A DNA stretch of 64,000 nt, from the NCBI GenBank assembly GCA_015183035.1, contig JACZZP010000007.1, forward strand, positions 2,418,001-2,482,000. Direction: 5' to 3'. Under the pieces are notes generated by a model that was not told where the DNA came from, ran no database searches, and was given only the letters and a program-made list of their open reading frames with translations. The DNA comes from Meloidogyne chitwoodi. Taxonomy: Eukaryota > Nematoda > Chromadorea > Rhabditida > Meloidogynidae. Positions 32,484 to 44,669 of the stretch are shown one piece after another; the stretch's first letter is position 1, and each line of letters begins with the position of its first letter. Both the position numbers and the translations under genes were made by a program.

Positions 32484-33250
32484 TAAGGGCTTTTATTTCG
32501 ACTTCTAAAAGTCGGAATTTTCTAATTTTTTTTATATTTTAATCAGTTTTTCGAGCTTTAAATAATATATAAAATCCAGACTAATCCGACTTTTAGAAAA
32601 AAAGCTCAAAAATTCATTAAAAACGCTAAAAATACAGTAACCTATCTCGACTTCAGGCTTACAGATTTTTCTATTCTAAAGCTTATTAAATCCAGTTTTT
32701 CGAGCTCTTTCCAACGATTTAAGTCTCATCAAAAACTCTCAAAAGGAAAAAAAGCTCGAAAAAGTCAGTTTTAGACATTTCCTACATAAAATTCTTTAAT
32801 GTTTAGGGGCTTTTATTTCGACTTCTAAAAGTCGGAATTTTCTGATTTTTTGATATTTTAATCAGTTTTTCGAGCTTTAAATAATATATAAAATCCAGGC
32901 TAATCCGACTTTTAGAAAAAAATTCAAAAATTCATTAAAAACGCTAAAAATACAGTAACCTATCTCGACTTCTAAAAGTCAGAACATTCTAATTTTTTGA
33001 TATTTGATTCAAATTAACGAACTCTACAAAATATATCAAAATCAGACTAATTTGACTTTTAGAAAAAAATTTCGAAAAAGTCAGTTTTAGACATTTCCCA
33101 CAAAAATTGTTTAATGTTTAGGGGCTTTTAGTTCGACTTCTATAAGTCGGAATTTTCTAATTTTTTGATATTTTAATCAGTTTTTCAATCTCTAAATAAT
33201 ATGTAAAATCCAGACTAATCTGACTTTTAGAAAAAAAGCTCAAAAAATAC
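32484..33250. repeat. Tandem repeat with about 318-bp unit, about 2.4 copies
   Basis: The phrase GGGGCTTTTATTTCGACTTC starts near 32484, 32803 and 33120, and following text (AGTCGGAATTTTCTAATTTT, then TTTAAATAATATATAAAATC, then AATCCGACTTTTAGAAAAAA) recurs in the same order. Within each unit TCGACTTCTAAAAGTCGGA and TCCGACTTTTAGAA face each other as inverted words. Confidence 0.88.
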
Positions 33251-33892
33251 AGTATATACATCTCCCATATTTATTATCTGCACTGAAAAGGTATTTAACA
33301 AAATTAATTAATTAAAACAGACGTTTCAGTGCCAACTGATATTTTAATATAACCTGTTTCTTACTGTATTATAATCGAATTCATGATGTTCATTAGCCTT
33401 TATCTCGAATTCTATCGGAAACTATTGGAGAGATTTTGATAAGACATATATGGTTGGAAAGAGCTCAAAAAACGGAGTCGAATGAGCTACAGAAGAAAAA
33501 ATTCTGTTCGATGGAACTTGAGAGAATTCCCCTTAACATTGAAAATTTATGATGGAAGAATGAATATAACTAACAAGTCCCGAAGGCTCTGGTTTGATTA
33601 AAATCGAAGAATCACTATATTTAATAAATCTGAGCGTTGCCTTAAATTAATTTTATAAAAATAATTTTATTTATTTTTAATTCAACGTTTCTCTAGTTAT
33701 GGTTATAAAAAATATTTAATTGTAAAAAAATAATGCACATGTAAAAAGGCGAGAAAACAATAAATTAACTCAATTAAGTTTTCATTTGAATTAAATTTAA
33801 AAATTATTTGAGTTATAATTATTACAAAGTGGAAATTGCGAATAACTTATAACAGAAAAAATTAACCTTCACTTGAAAATTAATTTCTAAAT
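33251..33892. other. Intergenic, downstream of E2F
   Basis: AT-rich. 33380-33550 holds non-repetitive text of mixed composition (for example CTATCGGAAACTATTGGAGA) that may be old repeat, but no second copy is visible in the window. Confidence 0.45.
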
Positions 33893-35558
33893 TCAAAGAT
33901 CAGCTCCGAATATTGAATTCAACAGGCTAGCATCTGAACTCATTGAGTTTTGTTGTTGTTCATCCAAAAGTGACAAGTTATAATAAGGGCTAATATCGTT
34001 CTCCTCTAACGGAGGGTCTAAGGAAAGTAAAGCATTTCCTTGTAGAAATTCCTAAAAAAATTATTAAATTTAAAAAATATTAAAGTTCCCCAGGATTTAA
34101 CACAAAAACCGACAATTTTATTAGAAGAAAGTGCTTCAGTCTGAAAATATTTGTTGCTAGTACCAGGAGATGAAAGAAGCATAGCCATTTTTAGCGGAGA
34201 AAAAGGTGGAGTAAATTGTCTTTGTTCGTGTTTTTGTTGAATGTTTGAAGATTTTGAAGGAGTTAATGGACTTGAACATTTGTTAATAGTTGGGGTAATA
34301 TTGTTAAGAGATTGATAATGATTCTATTTTAAACAAAAAATAAATTTATATTTTTTAGAATGGACAACCTCAACAGCTTCTTCAATACTCTCTGGACAAA
34401 TAAATGAATTCAAAGGTCCACCATTCTCATTTCGAATTATAACTTCAAACCTCTAAAACATATTTTATTTTTTAGGATAATTTAAATAAATGATTACTTG
34501 TATTTCAGTTGGATCTACCACCTAATAAAAACGATTTTTTAATTTAAAAAATCATAAAAACCTCAATAGATGACGAAGAATCATGTGGAGCTTTTACTGC
34601 AATTAACATTTTTTCCTTAAATTCATCCAAAGAACGCAAATCGGAGAAGAGAGAATAACTCAAATATTAAAAAAAATAAAATTAAAGAAAAAATACTTAT
34701 AAACAGAATCTGTTGGGTCTTCTTTTGCCAATTTAAGTGCAGAAGAAATGGATTGAGTAAATATATCTAAAGTATGTTCAGCAGCAATTAGTTCAACATT
34801 TTCTTTATCCAATTTTTGAAATTCTAATGAACATGTAAACTCGGATCTGTCCCTGCAAAGGTTTTAAAGAAAATGTAAAAAATTTTAGAAACAACCTCCA
34901 TCGAATGCTATTTTTTCCAACTTTTTCAATGAGATCAACACCTTCAAGCACATTAGTAATGTCATAAAGACGTCGTTTTGGAACACCTGTCAGAAGAAAT
35001 AGATTTAAAATATATAATTCAATATCACTTTCCATTTATTTAAAAAACTAACCAAGAAATTCAGCTGCTTCATTCAAATTTAAAACCTAATTTAGATAAA
35101 TCATCAAAATTATGAAGCAGAAATTAAATAAATACCCCAGGCTTGCGCATTTGCAAATCCAGAAACTTTTTAGTAAGGCTCAGAAGAGAACTGTCTTGAC
35201 GGGCAGAATCACCACCGTCTAATTAATGTATTAACTTACAATATTATTAATCAAACAAAACCTTGTTTGCTCTGAGGCGTCCTATTATTGGTTTTACTAT
35301 TTTTTAAATTATGTCCAAAATCTTTAGATCTGCTCAAATTTTCCAATGATAATCTTCTTCGGCACTAAATATTAATTTTATGCTTTATCTTATATTTTTC
35401 TAATAAACCTTCAATTGTGAAGTTTGTTGATGTTTCCGTTTGTTAGATTGTGGTTCTGATTGTATTACTGGAATAATTAAATCATCATTTGCGATTGGTG
35501 ACTCAAAATATGTAAAAGTTTGATTACAAGACAAATCTTGTCCAATTTGATAGTTCAT
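33893..35558 (-). CDS. E2F-family transcription factor
   Basis: Cell-cycle transcription factor that binds DNA with a DP partner and is controlled by the retinoblastoma protein. The ATG at 35558 is the start; about ten short exons. The winged-helix DNA-binding domain is clear: [25 protein letters not shown], then [20 protein letters not shown] with the [12 protein letters not shown] signature, and [11 protein letters not shown] leucine-rich dimerisation region ([18 protein letters not shown]) and a marked-box-like region ([15 protein letters not shown]) follow. The C-terminal [20 protein letters not shown] resembles the Rb-pocket-binding segment of E2F4/5-like proteins. The protein is complete, and the family assignment is firm; which nematode paralogue (efl-1 or other) is not settled. 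Confidence 0.88.
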
Positions 35559-36270
35559 CTTCTAAACAAAGTAAATACAGGAAAAATTAATTTCAAAAGT
35601 TTAGGCTTAAAAAATTAGCTTTTCGATGTTGAAAGGAATTGCATACACCGCATATTTTCGTCGCGTCGAAAATTGCACTTTTGACGAATATTTTCGTCGC
35701 GTCGAAAATTACAGTTACATCGCATATTTTGGTTGCATCGAAAATTGCACTTTTGACGAATATTCGCGAACTGAGCCAAGTATATGACATTTTCGCCCAA
35801 AGGATCAAAAAGTGCAAGAGGTTTAAAATTCAAATTGGTTGCTTTCGGCGCTGAAAGTTGAATTTTTGGCAACATAAATGTGGAAATTCGCAAATACAAT
35901 TTTGCTGTTATCTAATATGAAAAAATAATGAAAAAAAAAGAATTTTAAAGTATAAATAATTACTTATTAATATATTCATATACTACCTATATTAGTATAT
36001 TACTAATTTTTCATCAAATCATAGATATTTGAAGTTTAATTATTATAATCATAATTCAATGTAAAAGAATATTTATCAATTTCTCCTATCTATTTTTAAG
36101 CTCAACAAAAGATGGGTATTCCTATTTTTTACTCTTATCAGTAATTGGGCACAACTATAATAACTTTGTCATTTGCTTTTAATTATTCTTAATTATTAAT
36201 TAATTAAATTGAATATACATAATTATTAATACTTTTTATTAAATTAATTATATAAACTTATTTCGCAAAC
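35559..36270. other. Divergent promoter region with a 36-bp tandem repeat
   Basis: It lies between E2F (-) and the protease gene (+). 35652-35759 holds three 36-bp units, listed separately. 35848-35873 (GGCGCTGAAAGTTGAATTTTTGGCAAC) is an inverse match to 6871-6903 in the tyrosine hydroxylase intron. The remainder is AT-rich. Confidence 0.65.
35652..35759. repeat. 36-bp tandem repeat, three copies, upstream of E2F
   Basis: Units start at 35652, 35688 and 35724, each beginning ATATTTTCGTCGCGTCGAAA or a close variant. It carries CGTCGCG and CGACG words; the third copy is diverged (TGGTTGCATCG). Confidence 0.9.
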
Positions 36271-37994
36271 ATGATTTATCATCAAATCGACGATTTACCA
36301 CAAGAAATTGATGCAAAAGCTGATGATGGATACCGACCAAATCTTTCGAAGCTGCCTGTCACATCCGCTGGATCAAATCACGCAGCAACTTATTTTCGTT
36401 TCCATCTTCCTAGAAAATGTGAAGAATTATGCAAATATAGAATATTTTCAACCCGTGCGTTGTACTTGGCGAGCTCTCTTTTGATTAAAATATTTTTTCT
36501 TGCTTCTGCTTTTCTTCTTCTAATTTTCGGATTTTCAATGCTTTTTCAGTGGATTCTGGGTCTAAATTCTAACAATTTAATGATTGGATCAAAAAACGAA
36601 AATATAACTTCTCGAGAAAAATGGTTATTTAATGAATTTGAAACATTCCAGAAAAAGTAAAAAAAATTAAATCTAATTAAGTTATTAAATTAAATTATTA
36701 TTAAAATTTGAGCTATTTACGTTTTTATCCCTCACACGAAGAACGTACAAAAAGATTTATTGCATTTTATTTAAACATGAATTTGCTTAAACGGCGCTTG
36801 GAGCATGAAAGGAAGTTAGGCATTGAAGGCCAAACAATCTGGGGAGTCACCGAGTTTTTTGATTGGACTGAGGAAGAAATGTCAAAAGTGATAAATAAAT
36901 TATTATTATTTTGGAATAATTTATGAAATTCTAGCTATTAATTCCACACAGTTACACTCTGAAAAGTAAACTAACCTCAATAGTCAAAATTATTAAAGTT
37001 GAAACAAGACACGGATATTTTCGTCCAAAACAATGGGACTGGCGTGATAAAGGTGTTGTGACACATGTTAAAAACCAATGTACGTTTTAAAACGTTTTTT
37101 TTATTTTTTATGAAAGAAAATAGTAAATTGTGGTTCTTGCTGGGCATTCTCAGTAGTAGCACTGGTTGAAACAATTCATGCCATTTACAACGGGACTCTT
37201 ATTAGACTTTCAGAGCAGGTTATTTTTATAGAAGTTTAGAAGATATTTTTAAAAACATATATAAATTAATATCAAAAATTAATTTTCAGCAATTAATTGA
37301 CTGCGATTCGGCAGAAAATGGATGTGAAGGTGGTTATCGTCCTTACGCCTTACGGTATTATAAAATATTCAAGTTCAAATATTTTTTAAATAATTTATAG
37401 TTATGTTCGAGATAAGGGTCTTCTTTCTGAAGATGCTTATCCGGTATCTTAAGTATTTTTAATTTGATTAAATATAAAATATTGAATAAACATTTAAAAT
37501 AGTATCGAGGTAATGATGGAAAATGTCAACTTCCTTCTGGACCGATTGATCCAACTCAACGTGTGTTTATTGACGAATGGCGATCTTTACCTTCTAATGA
37601 AGAACAAATTGCGGATTGGATTGCAACTAAAGGACCTGTTACTTTTGGTGCCGATAAAATTATTTAAAATTAAATTTTTAAATTTAGGTATGAACGCAAC
37701 TAAAAGTATGTATCACTATCGAGGAGGAATTTTTTCACCAAGTCCAGAGGAATGCAGCCACGAATCTTTAGGCTCACATTCAATGGAGGTTGTAGGTTAT
37801 GGAGTAAATGATCAGGAAATTCCTTATTGGATTCTAAAAAACAGTTGGGGAAGTGGTTATGGTATTAATGGAGGATATTTGCATATGAGAAGGTAATCAA
37901 GCTAAAAGTTATTAATTAATCAAATTTTTATTGTAGAGGGGTCAATTCATGTGGGATTACTCGTGAAGTATACAGTGCTTTAATTACAATATAA
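36271..37994 (+). CDS. Membrane-anchored papain-family (C1A) cysteine protease
   Basis: About nine exons. The N-terminus ([16 protein letters not shown]) is cytosolic, then a membrane anchor ([20 protein letters not shown]) gives type II topology. A propeptide follows with an I29-like pattern ([32 protein letters not shown]). The mature enzyme has the oxyanion Gln in VKNQ, the nucleophile in [34 protein letters not shown], the catalytic His in [11 protein letters not shown] and the catalytic Asn in [13 protein letters not shown]. All three catalytic residues are present, so it should be active. Most cathepsins are soluble lysosomal or secreted enzymes; a true uncleaved anchor would be unusual, and a signal-anchor is the alternative. 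The splice at the Cys exon gives KNQL before NCGSCW. Confidence 0.88.
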
Positions 37995-38052
37995 ATTTTA
38001 TTTAATTCTATTTATTTTTTATTGGGAATAACAATTTTAAGAGAATATTTTT

Positions 38053-40520
38053 TTATTTTTGATTTAAACTTTTCAATAAAATTTCTTTCATCTTTATAAG
38101 CAATTGTTCATTTTTAATATTATTTAAATTATCCTCAAAAAAGAGCGATAACAATTCGGAAAAATTTAAAAGAACATATCTCTCACATTCTTCCATCAAG
38201 ACGTTTAAATGCATCTCCTGAAATATTTTATTAATTTTACATTTTATTTAAAAATATATTTACTTTTGCAAATAAATAAACACTTTCAAACATTTCTGAA
38301 GAAAAAACATTGTTTTGCAAAAAAGAAGAAACAGCTAGTTCTGCTATAGAAACTAATTTTTCTAATCCAAACCGTCTAGCTAATGTGCAGATAGCCATTT
38401 GTTTGGATGTGTTCATCTGTGAGGAAATAATTTGAGAACATTTTGAAACATTTCCATAGACAAATTCAAGAATTAAACGAAATGTATCTGCATCTGAATC
38501 TGGTAAATCCACAATTCCAGAAGGATTTCTAATAAAAAATGATTAATATTATTCAAAAAGAAAGTAATTTTTTACTTCAAAATTTGCCTAAATTCTTCTG
38601 AGGCATTTACTAGTACAATACGATGTGCATAAACTATACGGCCATCAGCAAAACGAAAGCGAATGTCTGACAAATCAGAACAATCAACAAATTTTGGATC
38701 AATTTGTGTAGAAAGTGATGAATCAATTCCATTATAGAGTTGTCGGTTTTGTTGAATTGCATGATTTTTATTATAATAATTTTGTTTCTTTTTTTGAAAA
38801 TAATGCTTAGAGGATTGCTTTAAACTTTTATTTTTTAAAATTTGTCGAAAAAGTGTTGAAATAGTTGAAGCAATTACTTTAAGAATATCTTGTTTTAATG
38901 AAGACGAGTTTGATATAACAAGTAAATTGAAGAGCTAAAAGATTTGAATAAAAAAAGTTAATCAAAGCTTTATTACCAGTTCAGCTAACCATTCAATTCG
39001 CTTCTTTAATAATAATTCTTTTTTATCTAATAAATTTTCCTCTACTTCAAAAACTACTTTAAAATCATTTAAATGATTAATAAGCAAAATTTGAAACATT
39101 TCTTCCTTATCTTTTTCTCCCTTTTTATTAACAAACTCTATTTTTTGGTTGTAAATCCATTCTAACGCATCCAACCAAGAAATCATATTTGGCCAATATG
39201 ATTTCTTATTATGATTACTTTTAGTGGAAAGATAGCCACTATCTGTTGATTCATTGTTGTAGTTAGTAATCTTGTTTTTGCTATAAATATCAGACTTTGC
39301 CTTTTGTTGGCACTTATCTACTGAAGAAATACAACAACCAGAAAGTGAACATGAAGCAATTGGAGAATTATTTAGTTGTTTGATTGTTGTTGTTGTTGAA
39401 ACAGGAATTATTTTTTCGCATTGTTCTGCAACTAAAATAGAGGTAATCTCATTTTTCATTCAGCCATGAAAAAATAAAAAGAATTTCCAGAATATTTTGG
39501 TAGTTCTTTTTTGTTTCCCCTTATTTTTTGACTCACCCCTCTCTATTGAAGAAGAATAAAATTGGCATCCTCCCAAAATATTTCCGCCAATATCCATTGT
39601 ATTATTTATAGGCACAGAAACGGCAGATTTTGCTGACGATGAAAGAGAAGAAAAAGATGATCTATCACTACAAGCAGCAATTAATTTTCGCCTCTGAGGC
39701 ATTTGCAATGGAGGAGGATTATTTTTTATTAAAAGATTTTTGGTATAGTAAGGATGGTTGAGATGATTATCAAATTGTGTATTGAAGCTATTTGAAGTCT
39801 GTTGAAATTTAAGTTTTTGTTCTTCTTCTTCTTCAAAACTTGCAAAGTTAGGCATACTTTTATAAAGTTGGTGAATTTGTTCTAATGATGTAAATTGATG
39901 GTTTGGCATAAAATTGGAAGAGGATGTTGTAGATGATGCAGAGAGAAAATTTTCATCCTCCGCTTCGTTGTTATCGATTTCACTTTTTGAGTTGGCATTT
40001 CTAAAATAAATTGGGGTGAATTTGTGAATAAAATGAAGAATAATTATACTTTGTCATTAAAGGACTTTTTCTCGATGCCGCCGAAGGCCCGGAACCATTC
40101 GAATAATAAATTAATTCATCGCCAGCGTCAACACAAGCCGACTTGAAAATAATAAATCTTAGACATTGTATTTAATTTTGCATACCCTTGACTTTGAAAA
40201 TCCTCCATTTGAGGAGATTAATGACCTCAAAGCATTTGCTAATCGAGGAAGAGCAGCATTTGATGAGTTGTTACTGCTACAAGCAACAGGATCTATTAAA
40301 CTACTCTCTTTATTACTGTTCTCAATTATTCTAGTTCTATTGAAACCATTTAGAGCAGAAAAACTTTTGTAATGTTTTTGTGTATTTTGTGAACGTTTTT
40401 CTTTACTACAAAAATTTAGGTTTAATAAAAAGCTTCAAAAATTTTTTAAAAAATATACCAAAAATTTTCTTTAGCTTTATATTGCCAGTTGTTTTGTTGC
40501 TTATTGACTTCATAAACCAT
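38053..40520 (-). CDS. BTB/POZ-domain protein with long Ser/Asn-rich N-terminus
   Basis: BTB proteins often act as adaptors for cullin-3 ubiquitin ligases. The ATG at 40520 (MVYEVNKQQNNWQYKAKEN) is the proposed start; about eight exons, TAA at 38053-38055. The first half is disordered and Ser/Asn-rich, with ESTDSGYLS and a Glu run. A helical region (MISWLDALEWIYNQK, KKRIEWLAELVIKLL) precedes the BTB fold: DLSDIRFRFADGRIVYAHR, VLVNASEEFRQIL, VDLPDSDADTFRLILEFVYG, then a BACK-like helical tail (MAICTLARRFGLEKLV, MFESVYLFAK). The segment 39460-39909 and that at 38962-39459 join through an intron (ERG|V AEQCEK). The overall layout is like the insect serine-enriched BTB protein, but that is a loose comparison. 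Confidence 0.7.
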
Positions 40521-42565
40521 TAATGAATGTTTATAATTTAATTATGCATAAACTAATCTTAAAAAATATAAAAATATCAAAGTGGAATAAATCATTATCA
40601 TTTACTGGGACATTAATAATTTTTAATTGATGGGTAATAAATTGCATCGATAAATGCTCTTAGTTGGCGCCCTTGATCGCATGCCCCACTTGCATTTTTG
40701 CGCAGCAATAAAAAAAATAAAAATATTTGGGTTTTAATTTCAAGGTCAGAAAATTTAGTTACGAAAATAAAAAATTAATAAAAAAATAAGTATATTAGAA
40801 GTTTAATTAAACCAATTTTTGAATAATAAAATTGATCAAAAAGTTAAAATTTAAATAATTAAAAATTAAAAATAAAAATAAGATTCTATAAATGTGCCTT
40901 TCATTGTTCTTTAAGCGCCTTTTGTCTTTGAGATTTGCTGTGATCACATAATAGAAATACTAAAACACACTGTCCGACCTTGGCGATTTAAAAAATGTAT
41001 TATATTTTAATGAAGGAAATTTTTGACCAAAAAGCAGTAAAAATATAAAAAGTGCTGCTGGTCGTTTTTTATTATTTTTTTTATTAAATTTAAGTTGCAA
41101 AAACGGGAAAATAGAATTAATTGAAAAGTTTGTAATATAATAAGATACATATTTACTTAACATGCAAAATTGAGTGTAAAGTTTTGTCGCAAAATAAAAA
41201 AATATCGACCAACAGAATTATTTGTAGAGAAAGCCTTTCAACCAGGTCACTTTTCAATTATGGCCGATAAATCGGAAAGAGACTGGTTTTGATCATTTTT
41301 TAGATAAAATGTTGAATATTATTGAACTTGGATAAAAATATTAAATGAGAACGTAATGGATTAATAAAAATATTTTGATGATTAAAAGTGGAATACCTAT
41401 GTATTTAGAAGATTGTTGGTTTAAAATTAATTTAAATTTAAAATGAAAAATGATCAAAAAATAATATTAATTCAAAAGACAGGATTATCAAAATGTGTAA
41501 AATGAATTACTTAAGTAAGTGCAATTTTTCGATGATAAAATAATAAAAAGAAAGAATTTGCTGAAGCGATACTAATTAGATAATGACGGATGAAGAAAAC
41601 AAAAAATGGGGAAATATTGTTAAAAATTAAATCTGATTCAGTTAGATATACACAAAATGGATCTTTTTTATTATAAACAAGTAAATTAAAAAATGGATAA
41701 AAAGTTTATTTATTTGTTGTTAATTTAATAATTATAACCTTTAATCTATTATAATATTTTTAACTAAAATTTTTATTTAATCACATTTTTTAATTTTAAA
41801 AATAACAATCTAGGTAATTAACTAATTTATTTCTAATATTTTTATTGAAAAATTTGGCCCCACTAATTTTAGTGTAAATTCCCTGTAAAAACAAATAACT
41901 GTGACGCTGTGTTTGGTGAAGTATACATAGAAGAACGGAAGGATAGGATTAAATGAAAGAGCATTTTTCCTTCATTTCCTTCGTGTCCTTCAACTGTTAT
42001 ATGTATATTTGTATTGTTTGTACAGCAACATTTATTGTTTGTTTGAGTATGGATTTGGAAAAATGAAAGAAAAACAGACAAAAAATTATTGAAATATATA
42101 AACAAAAAATACTAATAGAGAATATCAATTAATAAAACTTGAACATTCGTTCATTTCTCCCAACCCATTTTATAAAATTAAAGATTAAAACATTGCTATA
42201 AATTTTTGAATTGTAGAACATTCGTGATATCAATAATATTCAATAGGTTGTTTTTTTTTGAAATTTTGGAAAAGAACTAATCAAATAGGGGCATAACATA
42301 GGAAAAAACTGGTTCTCAAAGCCTTCCTTTTTGTAAACATTTTGAATGCTCTATCCGGTTATTTACATTCTATTATATTTTTTCTACAGACTCATAACAC
42401 AGAGGATAAGAAAAAATAAATACGTAAAATTAAAAAATCTTACATTAATAGTAGTTCAATTTTTATTTTTAAAATAATAAATTAGATAATGAAAAATTAT
42501 GAATAATATTTCTGTATTAAGCAACCACATGGTGGTGGAAATATTATTCAATTACTATATTTAAA
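40521..42565. other. Intergenic region, 2 kb
   Basis: AT-rich. No open frame with protein character, ordered repeat or RNA gene was seen. It includes the promoter of the BTB gene. Confidence 0.5.
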
Positions 42566-43927
42566 TTAACCATTGATCACTCGCTGCTCGTATTTGTTCA
42601 AAACACCGTCAATTATGTTCAATATTACTTCGGAGTATTTTTCCTTAGCAAGTAATCGTTCCTGTAATGTTAACAATGAATATTAACATATTATTATATT
42701 TTTTTTAAATTTTTTAAATAGAATTTATTCTAATTTTAATTATATTAAAATTCAAAATCTTATATTATTATTGCTAAAGAAAACAATTTACTTGATCAAT
42801 AAAAAGCTTGACCAACTCAGAAGGCTCAACAGGTACATTACTCTGACGGCCTGTCCACACCTTTCGGTTGGAAATTTCTGGATCTGCACTCATCATTAAA
42901 ATTAAAGGCTTCTCACAACGGTGATCTGGGTCTTGTACCCAAATGTTCAGTACATCGCTTAGCTTCTTTTGAACTGACTGAAAATTTAAATAATTAAATA
43001 ATATATTTACATAGTTTAATTATTAAAACACACATCCAAATTGTCAAGAAGGTTAGAATGTCGCACAATGATAACCATTACTTCGAGTCCGCTACGATCG
43101 CATTCATTTTGTGTATTATCCTGCATTTTTAAAATTTATTTTATCTCCCTAAAACAAAGTTATTGTATTTTAAAAAAAAAAATAATTATTATTATGGTTT
43201 AATAGCTAATAATGAAAATTTTTTACCTTCCGAGTAGCATCTTCTAGCTCTTTAAGCATTTCGTCTATTTCACTTCTTTGACTTTGCACAAGTATATTGT
43301 CTGGATCGCAAATCTTTGATTGGATTCTGTGAAGACATTGAATATAACTAGGTGGTGATGCTGGTGGAAGGCCTTCAGAATCCTCATCTCCTCCTTGTAA
43401 TCCAGAAATTGTAGCAGTTGAATCCGGTGAAGGAGGGAGAGGTGGTTCTTTTGCAAAAATAAACTTATCTTTACAATAATACATTACCTGGCCCCGTTTT
43501 TGATACATTATCCTCATCAATTTGACCCTTAAGATTAGTGTTTTGTTCCTCTACTGTTTCAGAATCTTTTTTATTGCCTTCAATCTGCTCATTCTTATTT
43601 GATAATGGACTATTAGTTCCATCACTTGCTGTATCTTTTGGTAATGCAGGTGGCAATCCAGGATTTTTAAGCAGACTATATTGCATGAATGAATTAAATA
43701 AAATTTTCTTTTAAAGTAACCGACCTTCCAATAATCTCTTCTTCACTGGGAGCTTTAGTTGGAATCGGTGGTGACTGATTTGTTTCCTCATTAATACTGC
43801 CGGGTGGACCATGAGGTACACCTTCGGGAACAATGCCAGAAAGCAAAGAAGATGGTATTTGTGCAGTATTTTGTTCTAATATACAAATTGTGAAGAAAAT
43901 AAGGTTGTAAAATATTTTTACTATCAT
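42566..43927 (-). CDS. Secreted proline/acid-rich protein, unrecognised
   Basis: The ATG at 43927 starts a signal peptide (IFYNLIFFTICILEQNTAQ). Exons then encode a disordered Pro/Glu/Asn-rich segment (VPHGPPGSINEETNQSPP, GLPPALPKDTASDGTNS, EPPLPPSPDSTATISG). The C-terminal 150 residues look folded: YIQCLHRIQSKICDPDN, DEMLKELEDATR, CDRSGLEVMVIIVRHSNLLD, DVLNIWVQDPDHRC, VWTGRQSNVPVEPSELVKLF, then ILNIIDGVLNKYEQRVING to the TAA at 42566-42568. Only a few cysteines are present. About five exons join in frame. I do not recognise the family. Confidence 0.65.
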
Positions 43928-44669
43928 TGATCCAGAAAACTTTAATTTTGCTAAATTGGACTTATTTAAATGTAAATCAAAAAATTTCTTTAAGTAATAA
44001 AATTAAAAATATATAGAAATTTCTAAAGAAGAGAACATCAAAAACACATTTTAATGTATATAGAAAATAAACCTAGAAAAATTTAGTGTTGTTGGTATGA
44101 CGAAAAACTAAAGTTAACTGGTTTAACTTCAATTGACCGCGAGACTAATCAAAAATAAATAAATTGCGTAAAAGGCCAAAGATTATGCAACAGAAAAACT
44201 TAAATAATTTCGATTATTAAGAAATAAAAACCTAATAAACTTTTGTAATAAATCATTAAATTATTATACAATAATATGTCTGAGTCATAATAATTAAAAA
44301 GTTGCAATACTGCCCATTTTATTAAAAAATTATGTAAGAGAAATAATTATTAATTAAATAATTAATTACATTTTAACATATTTATGTAGATTTATGTTTG
44401 GAAACTTTTAATTTTAAATGAGAAAAAATTAAGAGGAATGAAATTAATACCTTTGTTCAGTAAAATTCCAAACTAGGCTTATTAAGCTATTTGTGTATGT
44501 GTACAGGATTTTTATTTTATATAGATATATGTATATATATTATTCTATTATTGCTTAACAATGATGTGAAATTAATACGGTCATTTAAACAAAGCTTATT
44601 GAATTTTATAGGATATTATATAGGTAAGTATAATGGATTGGTAAAATTTTCATAAAAATTCTGAATCCA
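43928..44669. other. Divergent promoter region
   Basis: AT-rich spacer between the secreted Pro-rich gene (-) and the ionotropic-receptor-like gene (+). A short TATATGTATATATAT run lies near 44530; nothing else recognised. Confidence 0.5.
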
